52,594 nt of DNA from JBDIBA01 sp039812705. Lineage in GTDB: Bacteria > Actinomycetota > Acidimicrobiia > Acidimicrobiales > JBBSGY01. Below are positions 8,928 through 17,238 of the stretch, in pieces. The stretch spans positions 1-52,594 of the forward strand of contig JBDIBA010000008.1 in the NCBI GenBank assembly GCA_039812705.1, in the 5' to 3' direction. Numbering within the stretch: the stretch's first letter is position 1; every line of letters starts with the position of its first letter. The notes beneath the pieces were generated by a model, which searched no databases, was not told the DNA's origin, and was given only the letters and a program-made list of their open reading frames with translations. The position numbers and the translations under genes were made by a program.

Positions 8928-9851
8928 ATGGGTTCTATGGGTTCTGCGAATCGTCACCAGGGTGTCTTTGTCCCACTCGTGACTCCCTTGAATGCCGATG
9001 GGTCCGTGGCGCTGGACTGTTTGGAGCAGCTGGCTGTCAGGTACTTGGACGCTGGGGTGGCGGGTCTGGTGGTGTTGGGCACCACCGGCGAGCCCGCGAC
9101 GCTGCTTGGCGAAGAGAAGGCCAAGGTTGTCGAGACCGTCGGGCGGGTTTGCGCGGATCGCAAGGCAAGGATGCTCGTCGGTGTTGGGACCAACTCGACG
9201 GCGGCGACAGTGGCAGACGCCAAGGCTCTATCGGGTGCAGAAGGTGTCACGGGCATCTTGTCGGTGGTGCCTTATTACACGCGTCCTTCCGAAGCCGGCC
9301 TTGTCGAACACTTCTCGCAAGTTGCGTCTGTTTCGCCTGTTCCTGTCGTGATTTACAACATTCCGTATCGCACGGGCACCCGGCTGTCGTGCGATGCACT
9401 GTTGCGATTGGCGCAGGTTGAAAACATTGTCGGCGTCAAGCAGAGCGTTGGCGGTCTTGACGCTGACACGTTGCAATTGATGGCCAATGTCCCCGATGGC
9501 TTTTCGGTGTTGTCCGGCGAAGACGCCTTCATCTATCCGCTGATGACGCTTGGTGGCGCGGGCACGATTGCCGCGGCGTCACACGTTTGCACCGAGGCTT
9601 TCGTCGACATGGTTAACAGCTGCTTGGCAGGTGATTTTGCACGAGGGCGCGCGATTCACGAAATGTTGTTGCCGCTGTGCGAGGTCTTGTTTGCCGAGCC
9701 AAACCCCGCGGTCACCAAGGCGGTGTTGCACGCTCAGGGCCTCATCCCGTCACCGGTTTTGCGGTTGCCAATGACTGCGGCATCGAGTGCTGTCGTGGCT
9801 CGTGCTGTTGAGGTGGCAGACGAAGTTGCCAAGTTTCACGCCCAGCTCTAG
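8928..9851 (+). CDS. dapA: 4-Hydroxy-tetrahydrodipicolinate synthase
   Basis: Condenses pyruvate with aspartate semialdehyde in lysine and diaminopimelate synthesis. The TIM-barrel protein (307 residues) has GTTGE (51-55), the double tyrosine PYYTRP (115-120), the catalytic tyrosine Y143 in VIYNIPYRTG, and the Schiff-base lysine K171 in GVKQS. A second ATG three codons downstream (8937) is an alternative start. Standing alone between ppa and a pseudogene, it is not in an operon with other lysine genes. Some DapA-fold aldolases have other substrates, but the full active-site set and length favour DapA. Confidence 0.92.
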   Translation: MGSMGSANRHQGVFVPLVTPLNADGSVALDCLEQLAVRYLDAGVAGLVVLGTTGEPATLLGEEKAKVVETVGRVCADRKARMLVGVGTNSTAATVADAKALSGAEGVTGILSVVPYYTRPSEAGLVEHFSQVASVSPVPVVIYNIPYRTGTRLSCDALLRLAQVENIVGVKQSVGGLDADTLQLMANVPDGFSVLSGEDAFIYPLMTLGGAGTIAAASHVCTEAFVDMVNSCLAGDFARGRAIHEMLLPLCEVLFAEPNPAVTKAVLHAQGLIPSPVLRLPMTAASSAVVARAVEVADEVAKFHAQL

Positions 9852-9860
9852 GCGAGGTTC

Positions 9861-11194
9861 TCAGAACCGCGGAACGACCGTGTAGGTGATCTGTGTTGAA
9901 TACGTGTCGGCGGGCGTCAAGGCACTTATTCCAAGGCGGTAGGCAACACATCTGGTGACTTCTGTTGGCCCGGTTTCGTCGGCAATCAACTCGTTCGACG
10001 TCGACGGCGCGGCCCATTGTGTAGTTCCGGAAAAGAACCGGCTCGCTGTGCCGGTCAGCAAGGCTGTATCCGATGTCGTGTAACCAAAACCTTCGCTACC
10101 TGCCGCTGGAAATGCACCGGGTGTTGCGTTTGATCCCGACACGTTTGCGATCGTGTGGCCGGGTCGTCCCGACATTGGACCCGTCGAGCGTGTGTAGATG
10201 GACCATCCGTTGCCTGCATTCGATGAAACGGTGAGGTCTTGTGCGCCTACTTTTTGCGCGGTTGCGTCTGTGGAGCCGAATGCAACGGCGGTTGAAGTCG
10301 ACGTCACTTCTCCTGTTGGCGTCTCGCCGTTGCATGTAGTGGTTCGGCCGGCAACGCTCATACTGAAAATCGGATCAACAACGCCGAGAACTTTGGCATT
10401 TGCGCTCTGTTGCCACATTGCGTCTACGTATTCAGAAATTCGCGCTGCGGTCGGTTGCTTGTTGTCGAAATAGGCGGCCTCATCGATGTAGCCCCTGAAA
10501 TAGTGGCTTCCCACCGGGTCATCTGCCGGGGGCCAGTGGTTAGGGCTGCGGTCGAAGTCCGCGTAGCCGCCAATCTGGAGTGACCGGGTGCCGATGTAGT
10601 TCTCGCCATTGGTGCGCGTGACATTGGAGGCCACGAGCTCTTTGTCAACGTAGAGAAACCACCCGGCCGGGCCCATTGTTTGCGTCACCATGTGCTAAGT
10701 GTCGTCGTTGTAGGTGCGCGGCGACTTCAGTCGATAGAAGTACTCCTCATAGACTCCTGCATGGATGTGTCCGGAGTCGGAGATCCAGATGACTCGGTCA
10801 TGTCCTCCGGATGGGTTCGTCATTCCCATGATGAAACCGCCCGTGCGGCTCTTTGTTTTGATCCAGGCAACTTGGCTGAAGGTGTTGCTTGACGGGAAGG
10901 ATCGGTCGCTTGTCAGCGTTCCGGCACCCTTGAACAGCAGCGACTTGTTGCTGCCTTCGTCGTCCGTTCCGGGCTCGAAGCTCTGGGGGTCGCTGCCTCC
11001 GCTGGGAATTCCGACGTGGTTATTGCCTGAGTAGTCGGGTTGATTGGTTGGGTCGTCTAGTCCCCAGTACACGGCCGGCGCGTCGGCTTTCGCGTATTGC
11101 GTCGTGAACTCCCAGTTGGGAGCCGCGGCTGGCTGGTCGTCAGGCAGGTCAACAAAAGGACCCCCACGCACCAGAATGCTTTCAGCCGACGCAT
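9861..11194 (-). pseudogene. Broken gene for a secreted LamG-domain protein
   Basis: Three pieces belong together. The first, from ATG at 11194, encodes a good Sec signal peptide (MRRLKAFWCVGVLLLTCL, hydrophobic core about residues 6-18). The second frame, shifted by one base, picks up at about 11130 with a LamG/concanavalin-like domain (VYWGLDD, SWIKTKS-like strand, GVYEEYFYRL) and stops at TAG 10697-10695. The third continues in that same frame with HMVTQTMGPAGWFLYVDKELVASN and runs to 9861, ending in a beta-rich domain (YTVVPRF at the C-terminus). The TAG falls exactly where LamG proteins have the conserved Trp of the W-H-H/M-V motif, so TGG to TAG is the simple explanation. Two lesions argue for decay; assembly errors are the alternative. 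A stop readthrough product cannot be excluded. Confidence 0.8.
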
Positions 11195-11268
11195 AGAGGA
11201 GACATCGGCATTTCCGAGAGCGCCCTTGAGCTGGGCGTTCTTGCAAGTTGATGGACGGAAGATGAATT

Positions 11269-11299
11269 AAAAACGCCCCCTGGGTTCAGGGGCGTTTTT
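11269..11299 (-). terminator. Intrinsic terminator after nrdB
   Basis: Perfect 11-bp arms (11269-11279 and 11289-11299), with GC-rich core GGGGCG and flanking A and T runs, so it can work on both strands. It lies about 57 bp past the nrdB stop and also screens the LamG pseudogene from nrdB transcription. Confidence 0.9.
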
Positions 11300-11356
11300 A
11301 ATGGTTCACTGGTCTGATTGTGGGGTCTTTGGGATTGGATCCCGACCCTTGCCGGA

Positions 11357-12460
11357 CTAGAAGTCTTCGTCGAAGGCCACGTCTCCGCTGACTCCGACTT
11401 GGTATGACGAAACGGTCCGCTCGAAGAAGTTCGAGAGGCCCGACACGTCTTGGAGTTCCATGAAGCTCAGCGGGTTGCGGACGTTGTAGCGCTTGGGTAG
11501 GCCGAGTGAGGCCAGGCGCTGGTCGGCCGTGTACTGCAGGTATGCGGTCATGTCCTTAACGCTGAGGCCGGGCACGCCTTGGCCGAGGATGTCTTCGGCA
11601 AATGCCACTTCGCAGTGCACTGCTTCTTCGATCATCTCGGTCACTTGCTGGGCGAGCTTGTCGTTGAAAAGGTCGGGCTCTTCTTCGCGAACGGTGTCGA
11701 CAACGGCCAGCGCGAATGCCATGTGGCAGCTTTCGTCCCGGAAAACCCAGTTTGTGCCGTCGGCCAAGCCGTTCATCAGGCCCTTGCTACGGAGGAAGTA
11801 CACGTAGGCAAACGCGCCATAGAAGAACAGGCCCTCGATGCATGTCGCAAAGCAGATGAGATTCAGCAAGAACTGGCGGCGTTGTTCTTTGGTTTCGATG
11901 CGGCCCATGTGCTCGATGCTGTCGATCCACTTGAAGCAGAAATCAGCCTTCTGCTTGATGGATGGGATGTTTTCAACAGCGGCGAAGGCCTGGTGGCGTT
12001 CTTCGAGGTCTGGGATGTAGTTGTCCAGAAGCGTTAGGTAAAACTCGATGTGCTGAGCCTCTTCGAACAGCTGACGGCTGAGGTACATGCGGGCTTCGGG
12101 TGCGTTGACGTGCTCGTAAAGGTTGAGTACGAGGTTGTTTGCCACGATGGTGTCGCCGGTGGCGAAGAAGGCAACCAGGCGGTTGATGAGGTGGCGTTCG
12201 CTTGGCAGGACCTTGTGCTTGAGGTCGACCAGGTCATCGGAAAAGTCGATCTCTGGGACGCTCCAAGTGTTCTTGATTGCGTTGCGGTACATCTCGAAAA
12301 AGACCGGGTAGCGCATTGGCCGCAAAGTCAGGTCCATGCCTGGGTCAAGGATGTTGCGGAATTCGCCATGTTCGTGCGCCTTGCGGACTTGGTCGGCAGC
12401 TTCTAGGCGGAGTTCTTGTGCCGTTGCGTCGAGGATGTTGCTTTCTGCGGTGTTCGTCAT
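11357..12460 (-). CDS. nrdB: Ribonucleoside-diphosphate reductase, beta subunit (class I)
   Basis: Supplies the metal-radical cofactor for NrdA in making dNDPs. All ligand positions line up: D103, E134-x-x-H137, E209 and E243-x-x-H246. The spacings of 31 (D103 to E134) and 34 (E209 to E243) match E. coli NrdB. The tyrosine expected to carry the radical, Y141, sits four residues after H137 as in Y122 of E. coli. The 367-residue length is normal. The ATG at 12460 has GAGGT about 11 nt upstream. Unusually for class Ia genes, nrdA is not adjacent: it lies 2.1 kb upstream on the same strand, with two opposite-strand genes between them. Confidence 0.95.
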   Translation of the reverse strand: MTNTAESNILDATAQELRLEAADQVRKAHEHGEFRNILDPGMDLTLRPMRYPVFFEMYRNAIKNTWSVPEIDFSDDLVDLKHKVLPSERHLINRLVAFFATGDTIVANNLVLNLYEHVNAPEARMYLSRQLFEEAQHIEFYLTLLDNYIPDLEERHQAFAAVENIPSIKQKADFCFKWIDSIEHMGRIETKEQRRQFLLNLICFATCIEGLFFYGAFAYVYFLRSKGLMNGLADGTNWVFRDESCHMAFALAVVDTVREEEPDLFNDKLAQQVTEMIEEAVHCEVAFAEDILGQGVPGLSVKDMTAYLQYTADQRLASLGLPKRYNVRNPLSFMELQDVSGLSNFFERTVSSYQVGVSGDVAFDEDF

Positions 12461-12680
12461 CTTTCTAAGACCTCAAAATTTCAAAATCGAATGTGTTTCT
12501 TGGGATGTGTTTTCAGAGCGCCGTGAGTGAAGAAAGTCCTCGTAAGCGTTCCTGGAAAGAGACGTGGTGAGTCTCTTCTGCGCAATGCAGTTGCAGGGGA
12601 GAGGGTCTGCGAAGTGCCCGTTGCCGGGTCCAAAACCCATGCCCGAACAGTAACGCGAAGTCGCCCTATGCCCGGTCAAG
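12461..12680 (-). other. Long untranslated leader of nrdB
   Basis: About 220 nt lie between the symmetric promoter element and the nrdB start. No convincing protein is encoded: a 68-codon open frame on the minus strand here has no recognisable features. A 7-bp stem with a 7-nt loop is visible at 12557-12577. I see no known riboswitch. Confidence 0.5.
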
Positions 12681-12704
12681 ACAAGCGTGTAATTACATCG
12701 ATGT
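12681..12704 (-). promoter_or_regulatory. Symmetric 24-bp promoter element of nrdB
   Basis: The site reads ACA-N4-TGT-AATT-ACA-N4-TGT, a fully two-fold symmetric arrangement with half-site units every 7 bp and the 10-bp palindrome TGTAATTACA in the centre. On the minus strand it begins inside a TTGACA box (12707-12702) that looks like a -35. TTGTCT follows 17 bp later (12684-12679) as a weak -10. The same element, with the same flanking boxes, precedes nrdA at 17239-17262. Binding by a repressor at the promoter is the natural reading. Confidence 0.7.
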
Positions 12705-12818
12705 CAAGAGATTTGTCATATGTGCAATTTGGGCGATTAGAGTCCTCTGCGGCGCCCCATTCGGCGCGTAAATTGCCCCCATTTAGATTCCCTTTCCTTG
12801 AGCCCCGAAGGATCAGAA

Positions 12819-13301
12819 GTGAGCAAACGACCGGCCTTGATCGCGCTGTGCGGGACATCTACGTCGACCGCTGCCGAAGACGAGTTGGGTTTTGAAGTCG
12901 GCCAATTGGTAGCGGCTCGGGGCGCGGTATCGCTTTGCGGCGGTCTGGGCGGGATCATGACGTCGGCCGCGCGTGGTGTTGCCGACGGCGGCGGCGTTTG
13001 CATTGGATTGCTTCCCGGTTCTGATCCGGACGAGGGAAATGACGCACTTACATATTCCATTCCAACGGGAATGGGCGAAATGCGTAACGGGCTATTGGCC
13101 AAAGCGTCATTGGGGATGATCGCAATTGGTGGCGGCTACGGGACGCTTTCCGAGATTGGCTTTGCACGCAGGCTTGGCAAGCCCGTTGCATCGCTTGCTT
13201 CCTGGGGTGTGCAGCTCCCCGGCGAGGCATCAAACGACCCTGGGATTTTCTGGGCCGAATCGCCGTCTGCCGCAGTGGACTGGTTGTTTACGCAGGTCTG
13301 A
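12819..13301 (+). CDS. SLOG-fold protein, TIGR00725 / LOG-like
   Basis: The 160-residue Rossmann-like protein has the SLOG-family glycine motifs: CGGLGGIM at about 41-48, corresponding to the nucleotide-binding loop, and GGGYGTLSE at about 104-112, in place of the PGGxGTxxE of cytokinin-activating LOG enzymes. That variant fits the TIGR00725 group, whose substrate is not established; nucleotide binding is inferred from the fold. The GTG at 12819 is preferred over TTG at 12798 because AAGGA lies 6-9 nt upstream. It is divergent from nrdB and one of two genes that separate nrdB from nrdA. Confidence 0.8.
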   Translation: MSKRPALIALCGTSTSTAAEDELGFEVGQLVAARGAVSLCGGLGGIMTSAARGVADGGGVCIGLLPGSDPDEGNDALTYSIPTGMGEMRNGLLAKASLGMIAIGGGYGTLSEIGFARRLGKPVASLASWGVQLPGEASNDPGIFWAESPSAAVDWLFTQV

Positions 13302-13353
13302 CCAAGGCATTGCTGCAGGTTTGTCTTACCGTTTTAGAGAAAAGTCTTTCTAG

Positions 13354-14361
13354 TTGTTACTGACCCCGCCCTCTCGCCCCCTTGCGCCTAACTCGTCGAT
13401 AAGGCTCGAATTACCCGGTCGTGAACTACCGGATTTGTCCTCTCAATCGCTCGACGCACGCACCGCGGATGCGCGTCGACACCAGTTCATTCCTGATGGC
13501 GAGCGCGTAAGTGCGTTGCGTGATTGGCGCGAGCGAACCGGGCGCGAACTGCCCGAGGACGCCATAGTTTTGCAGCCAGCTCATCTCGGACATGCGCCAC
13601 CTGTTGATCCTGATCATCATGTGGTGTTGCATTGCCCTGTAACGGCGGTTCCTTTTACTCACAAGATGGCGTCGATGGTGGGCCTAGGTGAGCACGATCT
13701 TCAGAACATGGTGACGGGAATCGCGCCATTGGGAATTGGTCGCGATCATTGGGCTTCTCTGTCGCACGCGATGTACTCGGCGTTCCATGAATCAGGGCTC
13801 GACGACGAGCATCTGCAATTGAAAATTGGCGGCTCATCTGTTGGGGGCTTCAGTTCATTGCAAACGACATTGAAGAAGAAGTTCTTTCCACCGGATGAGC
13901 AGAACCTCATCGATCGCGTGCGTCAATACCGCGGACGGAATGTTCCGCATGGCTCAGGTCTAGATGCAATCCAACACGAGGTTGGTGGTATCGAGCGCGC
14001 AGTGAATCTTTTTAGATCGTTCAAAGCGTCCGAAAGACCGCGATCGCCTTGGTGGGGCTCCTTGCACGCACTTGGTATTGAACCTGCCCCTGATGTCGAT
14101 GTCCAGGTGTTTCATCCTGAGATCGATCGAGCGATTCTTGGCGACTCCAACCGAGAGGTTGCGTTGGCCGCCCAGGCAGCTGATCGTTGGAAGCTTTGGC
14201 CCGAGGACGCAGTGTTCGTTCGCTTCCCGCAGTTGTGTCGTCTACAGGAACGGCTGAATGAAGGACCCCATTCGGTGCATATGGAGTTCCTTGCGCTCGA
14301 TGTAGGCCGCCAACGAATGGCCGAGCGCACAGATTGGATGCCGATCAGGCGCCCGACTTAG
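13354..14361 (+). CDS. Unrecognised protein between the nrd genes
   Basis: I do not recognise this 335-residue protein. No signal peptide or membrane segment is visible. Residues 1-100 are Arg/Asp/His-rich with many prolines. A central segment contains KIGGSSVGGFSS (157-168), and a later one contains SPWWGSLHALGI (231-242) followed by APDVDVQVFHPEIDRA (245-260). The order Gly-Ser-Ser then Asp-Val-Asp-Val is loosely like a nucleotidyltransferase fold, but the gap of about 85 residues is far larger than usual, so this is only a hint. The start codon is uncertain: TTG at 13354 gives the full frame but has no clear ribosome-binding site. It is 52 bp downstream of the SLOG gene and may be cotranscribed. 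Confidence 0.7.
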   Translation: MLLTPPSRPLAPNSSIRLELPGRELPDLSSQSLDARTADARRHQFIPDGERVSALRDWRERTGRELPEDAIVLQPAHLGHAPPVDPDHHVVLHCPVTAVPFTHKMASMVGLGEHDLQNMVTGIAPLGIGRDHWASLSHAMYSAFHESGLDDEHLQLKIGGSSVGGFSSLQTTLKKKFFPPDEQNLIDRVRQYRGRNVPHGSGLDAIQHEVGGIERAVNLFRSFKASERPRSPWWGSLHALGIEPAPDVDVQVFHPEIDRAILGDSNREVALAAQAADRWKLWPEDAVFVRFPQLCRLQERLNEGPHSVHMEFLALDVGRQRMAERTDWMPIRRPT

Positions 14362-14400
14362 ATCCCACACCGGAGGGCGTTGTGTAGGACAACCGTTCGT

Positions 14401-14498
14401 GGCGGCGAGAAACTTTGATCGACAGTGTGTTGACGGCAAGAAACTTGCGCAAAATCGCCGATTCGGCCCGAAAAGTGAAAGAAAAACCGATACCGAAG
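14401..14498 (-). repeat. Intergenic repeat, copy A
   Basis: Read on the minus strand, 14498-14434 begins with the same 24 nt (CTTCGGTATCGG plus TTTTTCTTTCAC) as copies B and C near 24.3 kb. A variable 6-8 nt follows, then a GGCCGAAT-CGGCGATT-like block and TGCGCAAGTTTCT. A second AAAGTTTCTCGCCGC block sits at 14416-14401, just as copy B has at 24305-24320. It lies between the unknown gene and the nrdA terminator. Confidence 0.85.
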
Positions 14499-14504
14499 GC
14501 GCCC

Positions 14505-14553
14505 CTGCGCGCGAAGCGCGCAGCCAGACCCCCGCGCGCGAAGCGCGTGGGGG
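14505..14553. repeat. Two GC-rich hairpins with GAA loops beside repeat copy A
   Basis: 14505-14523 forms an 8-bp stem and 14529-14553 an 11-bp stem (one G-T pair), both closed by a GAA triloop and built from GCGCGC arms. They sit directly 5' of copy A in its own orientation, as the hairpin at 24169-24200 does for copy B. Together they resemble REP-like palindromes. Confidence 0.75.
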
Positions 14554-14557
14554 GTCG

Positions 14558-14597
14558 GAAATAGAAAAGCCGGGCAATGCCCGGGCTTTTCTATTTC
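14558..14597 (-). terminator. Intrinsic terminator after nrdA
   Basis: Long inverted repeat with GCCGGGC/GCCCGGGC core, AAT loop and one bulged base, flanked by A-rich and T-rich arms so it can act on either strand. It begins 14 bp past the nrdA stop codon. Confidence 0.88.
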
Positions 14598-14610
14598 TTG
14601 AAGCGGTGAA

Positions 14611-17067
14611 TCAGTCGCAGGCTTCGCAGGCCTCTGGATTCTCCAGGGAGCAAGCGACTGCTTCTTCGTCGCTGTATTCCTTCTTTGGCTCGGGTGCCTT
14701 GTCGGCGGGCTCGGGCGAGTTGCCGCCATCGCTCGTTGCCCGAATGCGAGTGGCTGGACGACTGCGCAAGTAATACGTCGTCTTGAGCCCGGCCTTCCAC
14801 GCGTGGTTGTACATGGAGGAAACCTTGCCAATGGTCGGGCTTTCCATGAACAGATTCAGGCTTTGGCTCTGGTCGATAAACGCACCGCGTTCGGCCGCCA
14901 TGTCGATCAATGAACGCTGTGGGATTTCCCAGGCAGTCCGGTAGACGTTACGCAGGTCTGCGGGGATCTCTTCGATGTCCTGAACCGACCCGTCTGCCTT
15001 CTTGATCTTGTTGGCCATCGACTCGTTCCACAAGCCGCGTTCTTGCAGATCGCGAACCAAGTAGTTGTTGATTTGCAGGAACTCGCCAGACAGCGTTTCG
15101 CGCTTGAACAGGTTGGATACCTGCGGCTCGATGCATTCGTAAGCACCGGCAATTGACGCAATGGTCGCCGTCGGTGCAATCGCGATCATCAAAGAGTTGC
15201 GCAGACCGTGCTTCTTGATCTTCTTGCGAAGTCCGTTCCAGTCGAGGTCCTTCGAGGGTTCAACGCCTTCCCAGAAGTCGAACTGCAACATGCCTTCCTT
15301 GGCGCGGGTGTCGTCGAAGCGTTCGTGAGGACCAAACTCCTTGGCCAATTCAACCGACTGTTCAAGTGCTGCGAAGTAGATCTCTTCGGCAATGCGACGC
15401 GACAGTTCGCGCGCCTGATCGCCGTCAAATGCCAAACGCAACTTGAAGAACACGTCTTGCAGACCCATGACACCCAGACCGATTGGTCGCCACTGGTTGT
15501 TGGAAAAGCCGGCTTCGGGAGTTGGGTAGAAGTTGATGTCGACAACGCGGTCGAGGAACGGCACGGCCGTGCGCACGACTTCACGCAAGCGTTCGAAATC
15601 GAAGTAAGTCTCGCCCTTGTCATTGGTCCGAACAAGACGCCCAAGGTTGATTGAACCAAGGTTGCAGACTGCGGTCTGCTCTTGATTTGTGACCTCCAAG
15701 ATCTCTGTGCAGAGGTTGGAAAGGTGGATGACGTTTTCCTTTTTGGCTGTTTGGTTTGAAGCCAAGTTGGACTTGTCCTTGAAGGTCATCCAGCCGTTAC
15801 CGGTTTGGGCCAGCGTGCGCATCATGCGGCTGTAGAGCTGACGCGCGGGAACCTGTCGCTCGAAAATGCCTTCGGACTCTGCGTCTTCGTAGGCCTTTTC
15901 AAACTCTTCGCCGTACATGTCGACAAGGTGCGGAACCTTCTTCGGGTCAAACAGCGACCATTGCGCATCGGCTTCTACGCGCTTCATGAAGAGGTCGGGC
16001 ACCCAGTTCGCCAGGTTCAGGTCGTGCGTGCGGCGGGCCTCATCACCGGTGTTGTCACGCAGTTCCAAAAACTCCTCGATGTCGGCGTGCCAAGTTTCGA
16101 GATAAACGCAAGCCGCGCCCTTGCGGCGGCCACCCTGGTTGACTGCGGCAACGGAGGAGTTGAGCGTCTTTAGCCACGGAATGATGCCATTGGACAAGCC
16201 ATTGGTGCCCTTGATCAACGAACCGCGCGCACGGATGCGGTGCCAAGCAACGCCAATGCCGCCGGCAAACTTGGAAAGCTTTGCGATGTCTGCGTAACGG
16301 TCGTAAATGCCTTCGAGCGTGTCCGTGGGGGAGTCCAGCAAGTAGCAAGAACTCATTTGCGGGTGAATGGTTCCCGAGTTGAACAGTGTTGGCGATGACG
16401 TCAAGTAGTCCAGTGATGACAACAGTTCGTACAACGTGATTGCTTCATCGGGCGTGCGGGCCAAACCACAGGCAACGCGCAAAAAGAAATACTGCGCGTC
16501 TTCGGTGACGTTGCGGGTGTCTGGGTGGCGCAACAAGTAGCGGTCATAAACCGTGCGCATGCCAAAGAATTCGAACAGCCAATTGCGTTCGGGTCGAACA
16601 GCGTCGTTCAGTTTGCGTGCGTGCTTCTTGACAAACGCCGCAACTTCGGGCCCGACGGTTCCAAGTTCTGCACCCTTTGCGACCGATTGGCTGAAGGAGT
16701 GAATGTCATTCAGCTTCACTTCCTTGTCGATGAATGCAGCAAGCAAGCGCGCAGCAAGCTTTGAGTAGTTCGGTTCGTCGACGATCAACGCAGCAGCTGT
16801 GCGAATTGACAGTTCGTCCAGTTCGGTACTTGATGCACCGTCGTACATGCCCGAAATGGTGCGAGTTGCAACGCGGTAAACATCAACGTTGTCCAAACCA
16901 TGAGCGCAACGTGCAATAGCGCGAACGATCTTGTTCAAGTCAACTGGTTCAAGGTCTCCGTTGCGCTTCTTGACGCGCATGGAGGATTCAACAAACTCAT
17001 CGTTTTCCGCGGCGTGGCCGTCGCGAAGGTCGATTACTTGGTCGGTTTTAGGGGCGGTGGTACTCAC
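14611..17067 (-). CDS. nrdA: Ribonucleoside-diphosphate reductase, alpha subunit (class I)
   Basis: Catalytic subunit that reduces ribonucleotides. An N-terminal ATP-cone (VKKRNGDLEPVDLNKIVRAI onwards) precedes the barrel. Active-site pieces are visible: SSCYLLD (first redox cysteine), NLCTE (Asn, thiyl Cys, Glu), AVCNLGSINL (second redox cysteine), TTYYLR with the paired tyrosines of the radical path, and a C-terminal CEAC that re-reduces the site. The GTG at 17067 gives about 818 residues. An upstream in-frame TTG at 17151 would add 28 less convincing residues. The presence of the ATP-cone implies dATP feedback. It is transcribed towards nrdB but does not adjoin it. Confidence 0.95.
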   Translation of the reverse strand: MSTTAPKTDQVIDLRDGHAAENDEFVESSMRVKKRNGDLEPVDLNKIVRAIARCAHGLDNVDVYRVATRTISGMYDGASSTELDELSIRTAAALIVDEPNYSKLAARLLAAFIDKEVKLNDIHSFSQSVAKGAELGTVGPEVAAFVKKHARKLNDAVRPERNWLFEFFGMRTVYDRYLLRHPDTRNVTEDAQYFFLRVACGLARTPDEAITLYELLSSLDYLTSSPTLFNSGTIHPQMSSCYLLDSPTDTLEGIYDRYADIAKLSKFAGGIGVAWHRIRARGSLIKGTNGLSNGIIPWLKTLNSSVAAVNQGGRRKGAACVYLETWHADIEEFLELRDNTGDEARRTHDLNLANWVPDLFMKRVEADAQWSLFDPKKVPHLVDMYGEEFEKAYEDAESEGIFERQVPARQLYSRMMRTLAQTGNGWMTFKDKSNLASNQTAKKENVIHLSNLCTEILEVTNQEQTAVCNLGSINLGRLVRTNDKGETYFDFERLREVVRTAVPFLDRVVDINFYPTPEAGFSNNQWRPIGLGVMGLQDVFFKLRLAFDGDQARELSRRIAEEIYFAALEQSVELAKEFGPHERFDDTRAKEGMLQFDFWEGVEPSKDLDWNGLRKKIKKHGLRNSLMIAIAPTATIASIAGAYECIEPQVSNLFKRETLSGEFLQINNYLVRDLQERGLWNESMANKIKKADGSVQDIEEIPADLRNVYRTAWEIPQRSLIDMAAERGAFIDQSQSLNLFMESPTIGKVSSMYNHAWKAGLKTTYYLRSRPATRIRATSDGGNSPEPADKAPEPKKEYSDEEAVACSLENPEACEACD

Positions 17068-17238
17068 GCCGATGCTCGCTTCCTGAAGTTGTGTGACTTC
17101 GATTGCTTGATTGCTGTTTCGTTCTGCTCGTCTTGTTGCTGCGCGTTCCAATGTGAAACCAGGAACTGGGTGGTTGGCCGGGATTGGCCACTGGTCGTGC
17201 TTCTCGGGAGGAGGTTGCCCCCGTGGAGGTTCAAGAAT

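Noticed and set aside
12473..12679. 68-codon frame in the nrdB leader
   Set aside because: No ribosome-binding site or recognisable features, and composition unlike the neighbouring proteins.
12681..12704. Standard NrdR boxes
   Set aside because: Half-site order and spacing differ from the known paired NrdR boxes, so I describe the site without naming the regulator.
17160..17210. GCCACTGG resembling a B12-riboswitch box near nrdA
   Set aside because: It is on the strand opposite to the nrdA transcript, and the other conserved riboswitch parts are absent.
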